A stretch of 64,000 nucleotides of DNA. It comes from Cheilinus undulatus. Lineage: Eukaryota > Chordata > Actinopteri > Labriformes > Labridae. The first letter of the stretch is position 1. Each line of letters starts with the position of its first letter. Both the position numbers and the translations under genes were made by a program. The stretch is taken from positions 34,413,855 through 34,477,854 of the forward strand of contig NC_054867.1 in NCBI RefSeq assembly GCF_018320785.1. The letters run 5' to 3'. The notes under the pieces were generated by a model. The model did no database searches, was not told the origin of the DNA, and saw only the letters and a list, made by a program, of their open reading frames with translations. Below, in pieces: positions 50,685 through 60,235 of this stretch.

Positions 50685-50771
50685 CCTCAGAGATAAGGCA
50701 TAGTTCGTTCACAGTTGAAACTGTTAGCCTGGTTTGAAGATAGACTCTCAGTTCCTCTCTAGAGCCAAAAT
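50685..50771 (-). other. tusc2: tusc2 5'-UTR part of exon 2, with end of a predicted uORF
   Basis: The acceptor at 50773-50772 is a run of more than 15 pyrimidines followed by CAG, about 87 nt above the tusc2 ATG. The uORF that starts at 53018 in the upstream exon reads across this junction in frame (GAG then ATT TTG GCT CTA GAG AGG AAC TGA). It stops at 50750-50748, 63 nt before the main start codon. Confidence 0.55.
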
Positions 50772-51023
50772 CTGAAAAAAAAAAAAAAAAAGAGCACAAA
50801 GAATAGTAAAATCAAACGTTTTTCCTACCTGGTTGTGTTTTGGTTGTGCTTATTGAACTTTGATGCCTACTATGCAGAACTATTTGTTTAATAAAGGTCA
50901 GCTGGCTAACTTAAGTTATTTTAAATTATGTTTTTATAAACTAAGTACATATTGAAGCTATTATAAATAAGCAAATAAAAAGGGGGTTCTTGTCACCCAT
51001 TAACGCAGCTACATATGAAGACC

Positions 51024-52482
51024 AAATTATTAGTGAAATGTCAGTTTTCCCAAGTGTTTCCCAAGTGCAAGGATTTTTAACACAGCTTTTCTAAACATCC
51101 TAGTTTTATTTTGGATGACTGCACTGTTTTACTTTACACACAGAAACAAAATTATTTCACCAAAAACAACCAGGGAAAAATTATTAGCCCCTCAGATGCT
51201 AACAGTCAATCGTGTCTACTTTTTGACAGATAACAGTCTGAGGTTAATATTATTTTTTTGTAGCTATTAACAACTCAGTCACATCTCCTGAGGAATCCCA
51301 GTCTATTCAGATGGAGTCCAGATTTGTTGGTTTTCTGGCATAGACCTTGATCTTCAGTTCACCCCAAAGATTTTCAATGGGATTCAAGTCAGGGCTTTGA
51401 GCAGGCCAGTCAGTAACGCTCACTTTGGTCTACTGGAGGTAGTTCTTCACCAGGAGCCATGCATGTTTTGGGTCGTTGTTGTGCTGGAAGGCAGAGTGAT
51501 GACCCAGACCCAGTTTTGCTGCTGACTGCTAGAGGTTTTCTATCAAAATTTTCACATATCCTTCTTTCTTCATGATTTTATTCCACCTTTATGAGTTTTG
51601 TAGTTCCAGACACACTGAAGCATCCCCACAGCATAATACTTCCACCAGTGTGTTTCACTGTTGGGAGGGTGTTCTTTGTTCTTCAAACATAAGCAATCTC
51701 TCCTTTGTCAAAGAGCTCTAGTTTGGTCTCATCTGCCCAAAGGACATGCTTCCAGTATATATAATCTCTCTCCAGGTAGCATACTTCAGTCTGGCCTGAA
51801 GGTGTCTTTCCTGCAGATGTGGAGTTTTTTTTAATGGTCTTCAACCTCTCAGTCCATTCCTGTGCAGGGCTCTAGTGATTGTCTTCTTTGAAGACTACTA
51901 TTCCTGACAAGGCTAAGTCATTCACTAGTGTCCTGGCAGTTGTTCTGGGTTCTTTAAGCACATCTCTCACTTGAAATCTTTCTCTTCCTACATCTGCCAA
52001 GCTTGTTCAGTATTGTGTGGCTTTCCCTGAGTCTCTTGATGATTCTTCCCACTCCAGTTCTAGCATTAACAATTATTTTTCTTAAGTCTAAATTGCTTGG
52101 GGTTTTTTGCCATGATGCTCTCACCAGTGACAGCTCAAACCCTTTTCTGAAGTGTTTATATTGAGTGTAAATTGGAAGATAACCCTCAGTTTTAACTGGA
52201 TTTTGCAAGGTTTGAGCATTACATAGTTAAAACACAACACTGCACAACAGTGGTCTGTGCTATGGCTCATTGAAAAGGTCAGTTCTTAAGGGGGCTAATT
52301 ATTTATATCCTGGTAGTTATTGTTAAATATTTTTGTTTCTGTATGGACAGTAAAATAATGTCTGCATCCAAAATAAAACTAGGATGTTTGGTAAAGCTAT
52401 GTGCAAAAAATCATTGCTCTGTTTAACAGAACTTGGGAAATGCTTACGAAAAACTGAGATTTTCACAGGGTGCTATTAATTT
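51024..52482 (-). mobile_element. Tc1-like transposon with long terminal inverted repeats, transposase broken
   Basis: About 200-bp inverted repeats enclose the element; they share AACATCCTAGTTTTATTTTG and GCATTTCCCAAG/TGTTTCCCAAG-type words at both ends. On the minus strand the last part of a Tc1 transposase reads [19 protein letters not shown] (about 51,412-51,350), the final acidic region of the DDE catalytic core. The rest has stops and frame changes, so the copy is dead. It lies between tusc2 exons 1 and 2. Confidence 0.85.
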
Positions 52483-52983
52483 CGTCCTCACTTGAAAATC
52501 CATGATGCTAAAGGTAGAACTGCTATCTTGACTTAGACGGAAGCACTGCAGTTAATACCTCCTCACTTCTGCTAAGCATTTAAAACTGTAAAGGTCTTTA
52601 AACTGTAGAAAATATGCTAGCTCTACGGGAAGCTAACATAAAAGGGCCATACAGTCGAGGTTATCTAGCGGTAAAGGCAAGCAAGCTGGGTCATAACATT
52701 GATGACATTAGTTCATAAAGATAATAGCAATTCTTGACAAGGCGTATACCGTCTGTTTCATGTAAACAACCTGCTGACATTCAGCTAACGTATCTAATAA
52801 TCTCTAACGGTACCTACGCGGGTTAGCCTGTTAGCTTCCGCCGCTGACGCAGGTTAGCATCGGAAGCTAAATGATGACCAGCTAGCTTTGAAGCAGAGCT
52901 GTCATAAGACAAACCAGGTATTACCTTCGCCCTACGCGGCTTCAAGCGATACTAGCAAACAAACTTCTGGTTGATATCTTACC

Positions 52984-53060
52984 TCATCAAAAACGATCAA
53001 ATGGTCACGTCCTGTCATAACTTTTGCCACCAGCTACATAAGGCTGGCGTTAGCTGTTTT
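52984..53060 (-). other. tusc2: tusc2 5'-UTR exon 1 (predicted) and proximal promoter side
   Basis: A strong donor reads GATGAG then gtaaga on the minus strand, with the exon ending at 52983-52984. It pairs with the excellent polypyrimidine-CAG acceptor whose exon starts at 50771. The transcription start is not fixed; 53060 is an arbitrary limit. The stretch above it (to about 53,110) contains a TGATCAGCTGATC-like palindrome and several CpGs. The exon holds an ATG at 53018 that opens a short uORF. RNA data would be needed to prove the exon. Confidence 0.5.
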
Positions 53061-53761
53061 GGTCTTTGCAATGAGGTGATCAGCTGATCTGACCGACAGG
53101 CGGCACCGACTCAGTTAAAGCAAAATACTGGTAATGACACATTTATTTTAGACTAAATAATGCCATAGGCGTACACCTGTAGCTCATATATTTGAATCTT
53201 TTGGTTACTGTGCATGTTGTTTAAAAGTGACAAATTACTTGATGCAAAATTTTCACTTCATAATTCTCATGATACTTAAAATGTATGGCATAGGAAAAAA
53301 TACAAGAGGTCGATAGAAAATGGAAACTTTACTTGAACGCATTGCACAATCTCAGATTATGAAGGTTGCTACAACATTTAAGTTTGTGCATAGTCACATA
53401 CATTCAAAGTGAGCAGAGAAACAGAGAATTTTCTTTAAAGGACAGAATAAAACAAATATAAAGGAATGACAAACAGTTCCCACTGAAACATGAAAATGTA
53501 TATTCATTCAAAGTTCCAGTCAACCAGAGTGACTTTGTCACTGCTCTCCGACATTCATAATCGCATACAAATGTCCATTCATCAAGTCAGGCTCACAAAC
53601 TGACAGTAAAATAAAAAAAGAGTTGCACCCATCAGGGGTGGTGAGAGGATATGGCAGATTTTTGAGGCTGGGTCAAAAGAAAATCCTAAAACCTTTCAGC
53701 TTCATAACAGGATGAATGTCACTATGAGGTTATCAAGGGGGATTTTAATGACCAGATTTAC

Positions 53762-53767
53762 TTTATT
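53762..53767 (-). terminator. rassf1: Candidate rassf1 polyadenylation signal
   Basis: AATAAA on the minus strand (AATAAAG), about 510 nt past the stop codon and before the tusc2 first exon. Other AT-rich options exist nearby. Confidence 0.35.
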
Positions 53768-54276
53768 TTAAATTTGGCAGTAATATCATGATTGGACACA
53801 TTACATATTTGAATTTAGGCATCATTATTACATCTGAATTTCTGCTCATTACAGGCTTGATTTAAGCCCTGAATCGTGGAGGTAAAGCTATGGATGACAT
53901 TGTCCTTACAAATCTAAACTCAAAGTTTAGTTCCCCTAGCTGAAGTAAATAGGATAATCAGGCAGTACCCAATGACAAAAAGTTATCACTGGATACAACC
54001 ACAGCCTCATCTGCCAGTCTTCCCTTCTCTCAACTCATTCTCTCAGGCACATCAGACTCTCCAGGTGTAAGGCACTTCTCATCTCTCGCATCATCTCACA
54101 CGCATCATTCGCGCTAGCTTGCTCTCTCATTGTCTTGCGCCCTGTCTCACTCTTTCGTTCACCGAAGAGGTGTTTGGGTTTAATTCTCGGGATCTTTGGA
54201 TGCAGCGATGCCTGGTCATCTTCACATGATTATCCAGCCAATAGGAGCATATTCAAATCCCCATTGCAGAGTCATC

Positions 54277-57200
54277 TCAGCCAGGGGTCGAACCAGCCAG
54301 AGCCTCCTTCATCTTAGTGCGGGCCAGAGCATATCGCTGCACTATCTGCTTCACGTGTTCTTCTTCTTCACGCTGCAGGATGCGCAGGAAATTTTTTAAC
54401 TCAGGCATGGAGAAGGCATGCCACTGTAAGGAAACAAAAATGCATGAAAGTATTTACAGTTTACCCTTTTTTAACGATGAAACACATGGTGTGGATCTTT
54501 GGTTCACATGCCAATATTGCACTCACATTGACTTCTCCAGTTTCATTTTCTTTCAGAACAAAGCTGAGGACTTTCTCATTGGGCCCAGCACACAGACGCA
54601 AGCGGAGAGGGCGTTCATCATCAGACAGCTTGCGTACATACACTGAATGACACAAACAAGAACACTCAATTTAGAGGACAGCAAACTGGCCTTTGAAAAT
54701 TAGACAAAAGTTTAAAATTATAGTGGAATTAGGAAAAATTCCCCTATAAAGACAAGAGACAAACACTTCACTGATTGGATGTAAAATAAAGCAAGGTAAT
54801 ACCTTGGTCATGACGCTCGCTGCGCTCAAACAGAGCAAACTTGCCAGGATTGTCCACCACAGTAAATTTTTTCAACAAAGCCTCAATGACCTCACGGGCA
54901 GAAGTGCGTGAGCTGATGTGCAGGTGTTTGGAAGCGTCTTTTGGCAGGTAGAAGGAGGTGCGGCGTTTCACCCCGCTAGCCCTCCTCCCTCCAGCATCTT
55001 GACTCCCTTTCTTTGGAGGAGGCACTGACACAGGTCGTGCCAGCTTGAACTGAACTTTAATGAAACCGGTGTAGGAGCCATCCTTGTTCTGTAAAGAAAC
55101 AGAAAAGTTAACCTGAGGGTATAGCCACCTTCAAAATCAAATACATGTACCTGTTATTAATCAGCACCACTCACCATATTCATAAAGAGATTGCTGTTGA
55201 TTTGGGCGTTGTATTCCTTCACCTTCTGCTGAATATCTGGAGTTGTAAGCTCCTGCTTCCCCCATTCGATTTGCTCATCCTGGAGAGGACAGAGAAGAGT
55301 GGCAGTGTTAGACCACCAGGTGTCAGTGCTTACCTCTAAACCACAAGTGTGGCTAGAGCAACCCAGGCCTTACACCCAAAATCTGACAAGTACAATGAAT
55401 GAATACTGGATATGGCTTTAAATTGTGGTATTTACAATCTCTTATTTTGTTATAGTTGCAGGGAAGTTCATACTTTGCTAAGTGTCATTAAAAATAAGAC
55501 TTAAGAGCTGATAACTCTTTAAACTAAGTGCCTTTCACACAGAAAGACTTCAACACAGATAAATATGGTAATATGCTTCAATTTGCCAGTAAATGAGAAG
55601 AACTTAAAGGTTTTTCAGAACTTGTTTGAGAGTTTTCACTTAATGCAATTTTATCCTTTGTTGGACAACACTATCTTGTAAAAGCTGCAATTCACTGATG
55701 TAAATTTGATTTAAACAAGTTCCTTGAGCAAAAATGATGTTTATTTAGGAATAGATTACAAACACCCCCAGTGTGCAAGGGCTGTTAATCAACTTTCTGT
55801 TAGGCCTTTCCAATTCTAGCACTGAGCACCAGTTGCATCAGACTCGCAACTTCCGGACAACGAGGCAAAACGATGATGTCAGTGCTGGCCAATCCTGTTT
55901 GGCTGCTCTGATTCTCTGTGAAGGAGGGGTTAAGAGAGAGAGGAGGGAGAGTGTATGTGCAGCTGTTTGCAATGGCTGCGACCAACGGTTTTGCATTGCA
56001 TTCCTTAACTTGGTATTCATGTAAAAATAGACTCCCCTCCTCAGGCTCTCACGAGTGGGAGAGACAATGCCCCCCCTTGTTTTACAGGCACATCCTGTGA
56101 AGTCAGCTGCCTCATCAGCCACACTCTCCCAGTCATGTTTCTGTCATGCACATTTGGCCTCCAGCATCTGCAGCGCCATTGGCTCAATTAGGTCTTTTCC
56201 TGGGTCTACTAACCAGTTGGTATTTCCTGTACAAAGAGGAACTGAACTCTGTGGGAGCACAATTTTACATTCTCACTGTACTAGAGCTAATCCCTACAGT
56301 TAGGATAGGGTGTTTCCTAAGAATTATAATCCTGTGAAAGCTATTCATATTTGCGCTGATATTTATACTGATCTTTATACTAAACAAGGTCTTTTTCATG
56401 CATCTTTCACTTAAATTAATCTGACTACAACCTGCTTCCATCTGTGTGCAAGTTCCCCTGTTCCTGCTGGTAACAACCCTGGCAAAGTTGTAAGATCTAG
56501 TAGACCTCTGAAAAGGCTTTGCCAAGCAGCAAAGATCAATGGATGAGATCCTCAGGCAAATTGAAAGACTGTAAAGTTAATATATTGCTGTTAAAAAAGT
56601 CAATAAATCAATATGAGGGGCAGCTTGGGCTTCTCAGTATGGTAATAGACAGTAGGGGGTAAGCAAACAACATCTGTGTCTCTACATGCCCACATGAAGG
56701 AGGGTCATATTAAAATGCAATTATGAAAATAATAACAAAACCAGGGTTTTTTTGCACAGAGGAGGAACAAAAGCAAGAGTCACACAGTTTCTAGTACCTA
56801 CATCTGTTTCCCACCAAGAAAACTGATACATGAGTGGGTGTGGGGAGACAAAGGGAACAGAAAATGAACAAATCCAAAACAATTCATGACTCAATTCTGA
56901 CTGAGACATTAGGGAAACAAAAGTGGGTGTAGGAGTGGAAACATGAGATGCGGGTTTGCGTCACATAACATGACTTTCTGGTTGTTCTCAGCAAGAGTTC
57001 AGCTGCAGGTCTGAGCTTGTTACAGTGAAAAATAAAAGATGCTTTTTAGTGTTTCCAGGCCAATAACATCTTGGTGAAAACTTATTCTTCACTGTGCTTA
57101 TAGCTGATATGCATTTTTATCATAATAAGCTTCCTCAATACCAGAGGAAGTAGAGCTCCAGCCTTTGCAAGTTACCTTGGATACTATCTTCTAGTGTCTT

Positions 57201-57607
57201 TTAGTAAACACAATGTAAATGCAACAACATATCACAGCATATGATCATAAGTATGTCTTGGTTTTGTACAATAGTTAAAATAAATTAGTGAACAGAAGTA
57301 ACAATCACAAAGAGGAACCAGCCATCGCCCTCTCATCTGGTAAGACTTCCCCTTTACACTGAGGAACTGACTTGTTTTTCTAAAATATTTTTTTACTTTA
57401 AACGTCAACATTTCTTCTCACCTTCTTTACGTTATTAAGATTAACGTTAGCTTTCCGGGTTTTAGGGAAGAAAGATGTCCGGGCAGTGAAGTACTGCTCA
57501 AACTCGGAGTCGGAGTCCTCCTCACTGCAGTAGCCACTGCTGGTGGAGCTGCCCCAGGTCATCTCGAAAGAGGGGGTTTTGTCCGAGCTGCTATTCTCGC
57601 TTGACAT
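54277..57607 (-). CDS. rassf1: Ras association domain family member 1, C-type isoform (5 coding exons, 279 aa)
   Basis: Coding exons in transcript order are 57607-57422, 55279-55175, 55088-54803, 54642-54527 and 54423-54277, giving 840 nt including TGA. Every junction is GT-AG and the frame is kept throughout. The start at 57607 was chosen because it gives MSSENSSSDKTPSFEMTW, which lines up with the short N-terminus of mammalian RASSF1C; an in-frame ATG 48 nt upstream (57655) is possible. The N-terminal exon has the acidic SSGYCSEEDSDSE stretch and EQYFTARTS. Residues about 141-235 form the Ras-association domain (RRTSFYLPKDASKHLH, REVIEALLKKF, KFALFERSERH, LRLRLCAGP, SFVLKENETGEVN). Residues about 237-275 form the SARAH helix (MPELKNFLRILQREEEEHVK), which in this family binds MST1/2 kinases. 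It is a cytoplasmic, microtubule-associated Hippo/apoptosis scaffold. The C1 zinc-finger exons of the A isoform are not seen up to 64,000. Family assignment is near certain. Confidence 0.96.
55280..57421 (-). other. rassf1: rassf1 intron 1 (C isoform)
   Basis: A 2.1-kb intron with one GC-richer island at 55,830-56,110 that has promoter-like motifs (see findings). The rest is AT-rich without recognised exons; in particular no C1-domain exon. Confidence 0.8.
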
Positions 57608-57609
57608 GC

Positions 57610-58110
57610 TGACTACGGTAATGAACGAAACACTCAAGTTAACAGCCGAAGTCAAACTAAAATGACAAAAAAACTGCTGGGTAATAAATCACTCTTTGAT
57701 GGGTACACAGAAAACGGTCTTAACGGCAGCCTGGAATGTTCTAACGGCTTTCGGCTTATCGTAACGGTTAATTAATCTCCAAGACGATAACGTATCTCGA
57801 AAGCGCTTTGATAACAACGATTTAACCGATAAAATCCTGCTAACTTACTGTCTCTAAGTTTATCAACCGGCCACGTTTCCACTACAAGACTGTCTGTGTG
57901 AGAAACAGGATGTATTCAAGCCCCCGCCCTTACCGCTCTCTCTTCCTTCCCCCCGCCGCCGAGGCCCAGCCCATGTCCGTTGACTTGAGATTAGAAAATA
58001 CACAAAACCACCGGGGCAGCGCGGGATTGGCCACCGGAGAGGAAATGCTAGAGACCCCCCCCCCCCCCCCCATTTATTGCTGATGCTGGCTGCCCCGGAT
58101 GCTGATGCTT
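57610..58110 (-). promoter_or_regulatory. rassf1: CpG-rich promoter region of rassf1 (C isoform)
   Basis: Sequence immediately upstream of the rassf1 start rises in GC and CpG. It contains GCCGCCGAGG-type words around 57,950, a CCAAT box in gene direction at about 58,024 (GGCCAATCC), and a 17-base C run at 58055-58071 (G run on the transcribed side). This fits a CpG-island promoter for the short isoform, as in mammals. Boundaries are approximate. Confidence 0.55.
58055..58071. repeat. Poly-C run of 17 bases in the rassf1 promoter
   Basis: Homopolymer about 450 bp above the rassf1C start codon; G-rich on the template side. Confidence 0.9.
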
Positions 58111-58269
58111 TCCCCGCGGAATATATCAAGACATTATGTTGTGATAAGGCTGTCTGGTCACACCACAGAGCACAGACCACATCTGAGTTTCATTCATTTC
58201 TCACATAGTACATCCTAACAATACTAAAATGGCATTCATTTCAAGCTTTGAAGCCATTTAAAGTTACTT

Positions 58270-58330
58270 TCTTATTTTTTTTTTTTTTATGAAGTTGTAA
58301 AAAAAAAAAAAAACAAAAAAAAAAAAACAA
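58270..58330. repeat. T-tract followed by A-tracts
   Basis: A run of about 14 T, a 12-base spacer, then two A-runs. It could fold back or mark an old retroposon tail. Confidence 0.7.
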
Positions 58331-58990
58331 AGACCCTCAGATGATCACGTTGTATGGAAGAGATAGGCCAAACAGAAATCTGAAGTGCTATGGGTATGTA
58401 GAATAGGCCTGAAAACTGAAGGGTTTGGAAAATCATCAAAGATCAGAAGAGGGGTCAAGAGAAAATATATGAGGCCAAAAATCCTAACTTTTTAAATGCT
58501 TAGTAGGCCTTTATCTTGTAATATTTTATCCTACAACTCTCATAGCACCATGACTGAAAAGATTACTCTCCAGGCTGTTGTATTCTAAAATATGATTTGT
58601 TCACGAGAATAATTCACATGACCCTTTCTTTAACCACCAGAGAGGCTGCACTATAATTCATTGGCTAACAGTATGCTTCAAGAAATGACAGGGCCCAGGG
58701 AGTTTCCCCTAACAAGTTTTTAGTTGTTTAAAGTGTTTCTTTGTGAGCTTATTCGAGGAAAATGTTAATATGCCCAGAAGGCCTATTGGTTGTTGTTACA
58801 TTTAAGGCAGGACAAAGGCCTGAACTTAAAAGAAAGAGTGTGAATTTTACTTCTGAGTGGGATTTATGACACTGTGACTTTTCTTTTTCTCAGAAAAGAT
58901 CCATCCCCCGTGAATAAGGCATTTACTAGCACTGACTCCCGAATCTTAAATTGTTACAGTCACACAATATTATAGACTACTGTCACTAAG

Positions 58991-59691
58991 TACCGTATTT
59001 TCCGGACTATAAGTCACACTTTTTTTCATAGTTTGGTCCTGCGACTTATAATCAGGTGTGACTTATATATCAAAATATATATAATTTAACTTGTTTTTTA
59101 ATGTTAATTCATACTGACTAACATGCACAAGGAGTAAACATTACCGTCTACAGCCGCGAGAGGGCGCTCTAGGCTTGTAACAACTATATGCGATATGCTA
59201 TATGCTCCTGTACCACTGAAAAAATTAACTAAAATGGTAATCGAGCAGCAGAAAGAAAGTTTGGAGTTAGTGAGAAACTTGTGAGGGACTGGCAAAAAGC
59301 AGAAGTTACTCTTACTGCAATGAAGAAAACAAAGAAAGCTAATCACGGGCTGAAAGCAAGATGGCCAGAGCTGGAGGAACAAGTCCGCAGATGGGTGCTT
59401 GAATAACATGCTGCCAGGAGAAGCTTGTCAACAGTGCAGTTACGTCTCCACGCCCTGGTAGTTGCCGAGAAGAGGAATATGAATGACTTTGCAGGCGGGC
59501 CTTCTTGGTGTTACCGCTTCACGCAACGCAAGCGCCTCTCTATCAGAGCATGGACAACGGTGTGTCAGTTTCTAAATAAATGCGACTTATAGTCCAGTGG
59601 GACTTATATATGTTTTTTCCCTCTTCATGATGCATTTTTTGACTGATGCGACTTATACTCCGGAGCGACTTATAGTCCTGAAAATACGGTA
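58991..59691 (+). mobile_element. pogo/Tigger-like element with CENP-B type DNA-binding remnant
   Basis: Inverted ends TACCGTATTTTCCGGACTAT (58991) and its complement (AAAATACGGTA, to 59691) are flanked by the TA target typical of Tc1/mariner elements. Subterminal repeats with GACTTATA-type words are clear. Inside, plus-strand 59236-59580 codes for a helix-turn-helix/CENP-B-like region: NRAAERKFGVSEKLVRDW, WPELEEQVRRWVLE, a TAA stop, then SLSTVQLRLHAL and GGPSWCYRFTQRKRLSIRAW. The DDE catalytic domain is missing, so this is a deleted, non-autonomous copy. Confidence 0.85.
59236..59580 (+). pseudogene. Truncated pogo-type transposase, CENP-B HTH part only
   Basis: The reading frame begins GNRAAERKFG at 59236 and runs about 115 codons with one in-frame stop (after RRWVLE, at 59404-59406). 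It ends at WTTVCQFL just before the right terminal repeat. It lacks a start codon in frame and all catalytic residues. Confidence 0.75.
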
Positions 59692-59759
59692 GTCATTTTT
59701 TGTCTTTGGCGATAGATATCTCAGCAAGGGGAGACAGTATTTAGAACATACACTGTAGA

Positions 59760-60235
59760 AAGGATTTGACAAACACCGTGCGACATCAGTCATCTGCTTA
59801 CAATAGGCAGACTCCCACTTAGCGCGACTAAGCCCGACTTCCTGTCAGCTAGCTAGCTAGCATTCTGGTTGACATAAATGTAGCCTCTGTCTGTTGAGCT
59901 ATCTGTCAATCAAATGAGATGCGCCAATCAGCGCGAAGTGAAGTTTATCCTAAATATAATCCAAACGATCATGGTACTAAAAAATTCACCCCCGTACAGT
60001 AAGAGCACAATAAGACAGTAGCTAATGAGGCAAGTTTGGTTTTTTGAACCAGGCTGTACAACAGTTTATTTCGAGTGTAAAAACCGGCTGTTTAACAGGT
60101 GTCCAGACAGGACTTCTGGTGTTCCTGCAGCCAGCCAAGTGGACACCCGCGGTATTGCAATTTTTTGCACTTCCGCATTGGCTTCATTTTTCAGGACCGC
60201 AGGTTGCCGCTTGATTTAGAAGCATTTTCCTTTAC
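59760..60235. repeat. Dispersed repeat fragment(s) downstream of the pogo-like element
   Basis: Recognised by AAAAAATTCACCCCC, TTTTTTGAACCAGGCTGTAC, AGACAGGACTTCTGGTGTTC and TTTTTTGCACTTCCGCATTG, common together in fish genomes. The small plus-strand ORFs here are repeat-derived. A TAGCTAGCTAGC run lies at 59850. Confidence 0.5.

Noticed and set aside
50379-50703. Plus-strand ORFs over tusc2 exon 1
   Set aside because: The minus strand encodes the TUSC2 N-terminus with a proper donor; plus frames are shadows.
52984-53018. ATG at 53018 as an alternative tusc2 start
   Set aside because: Its frame stops at 50748, before the conserved myristoylated MGG start, so it is a uORF and not the protein start.
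57608-57655. Upstream in-frame ATG of rassf1 as the main start
   Set aside because: It would add 16 residues with no counterpart in known RASSF1C; the second ATG gives the conserved short N-terminus.
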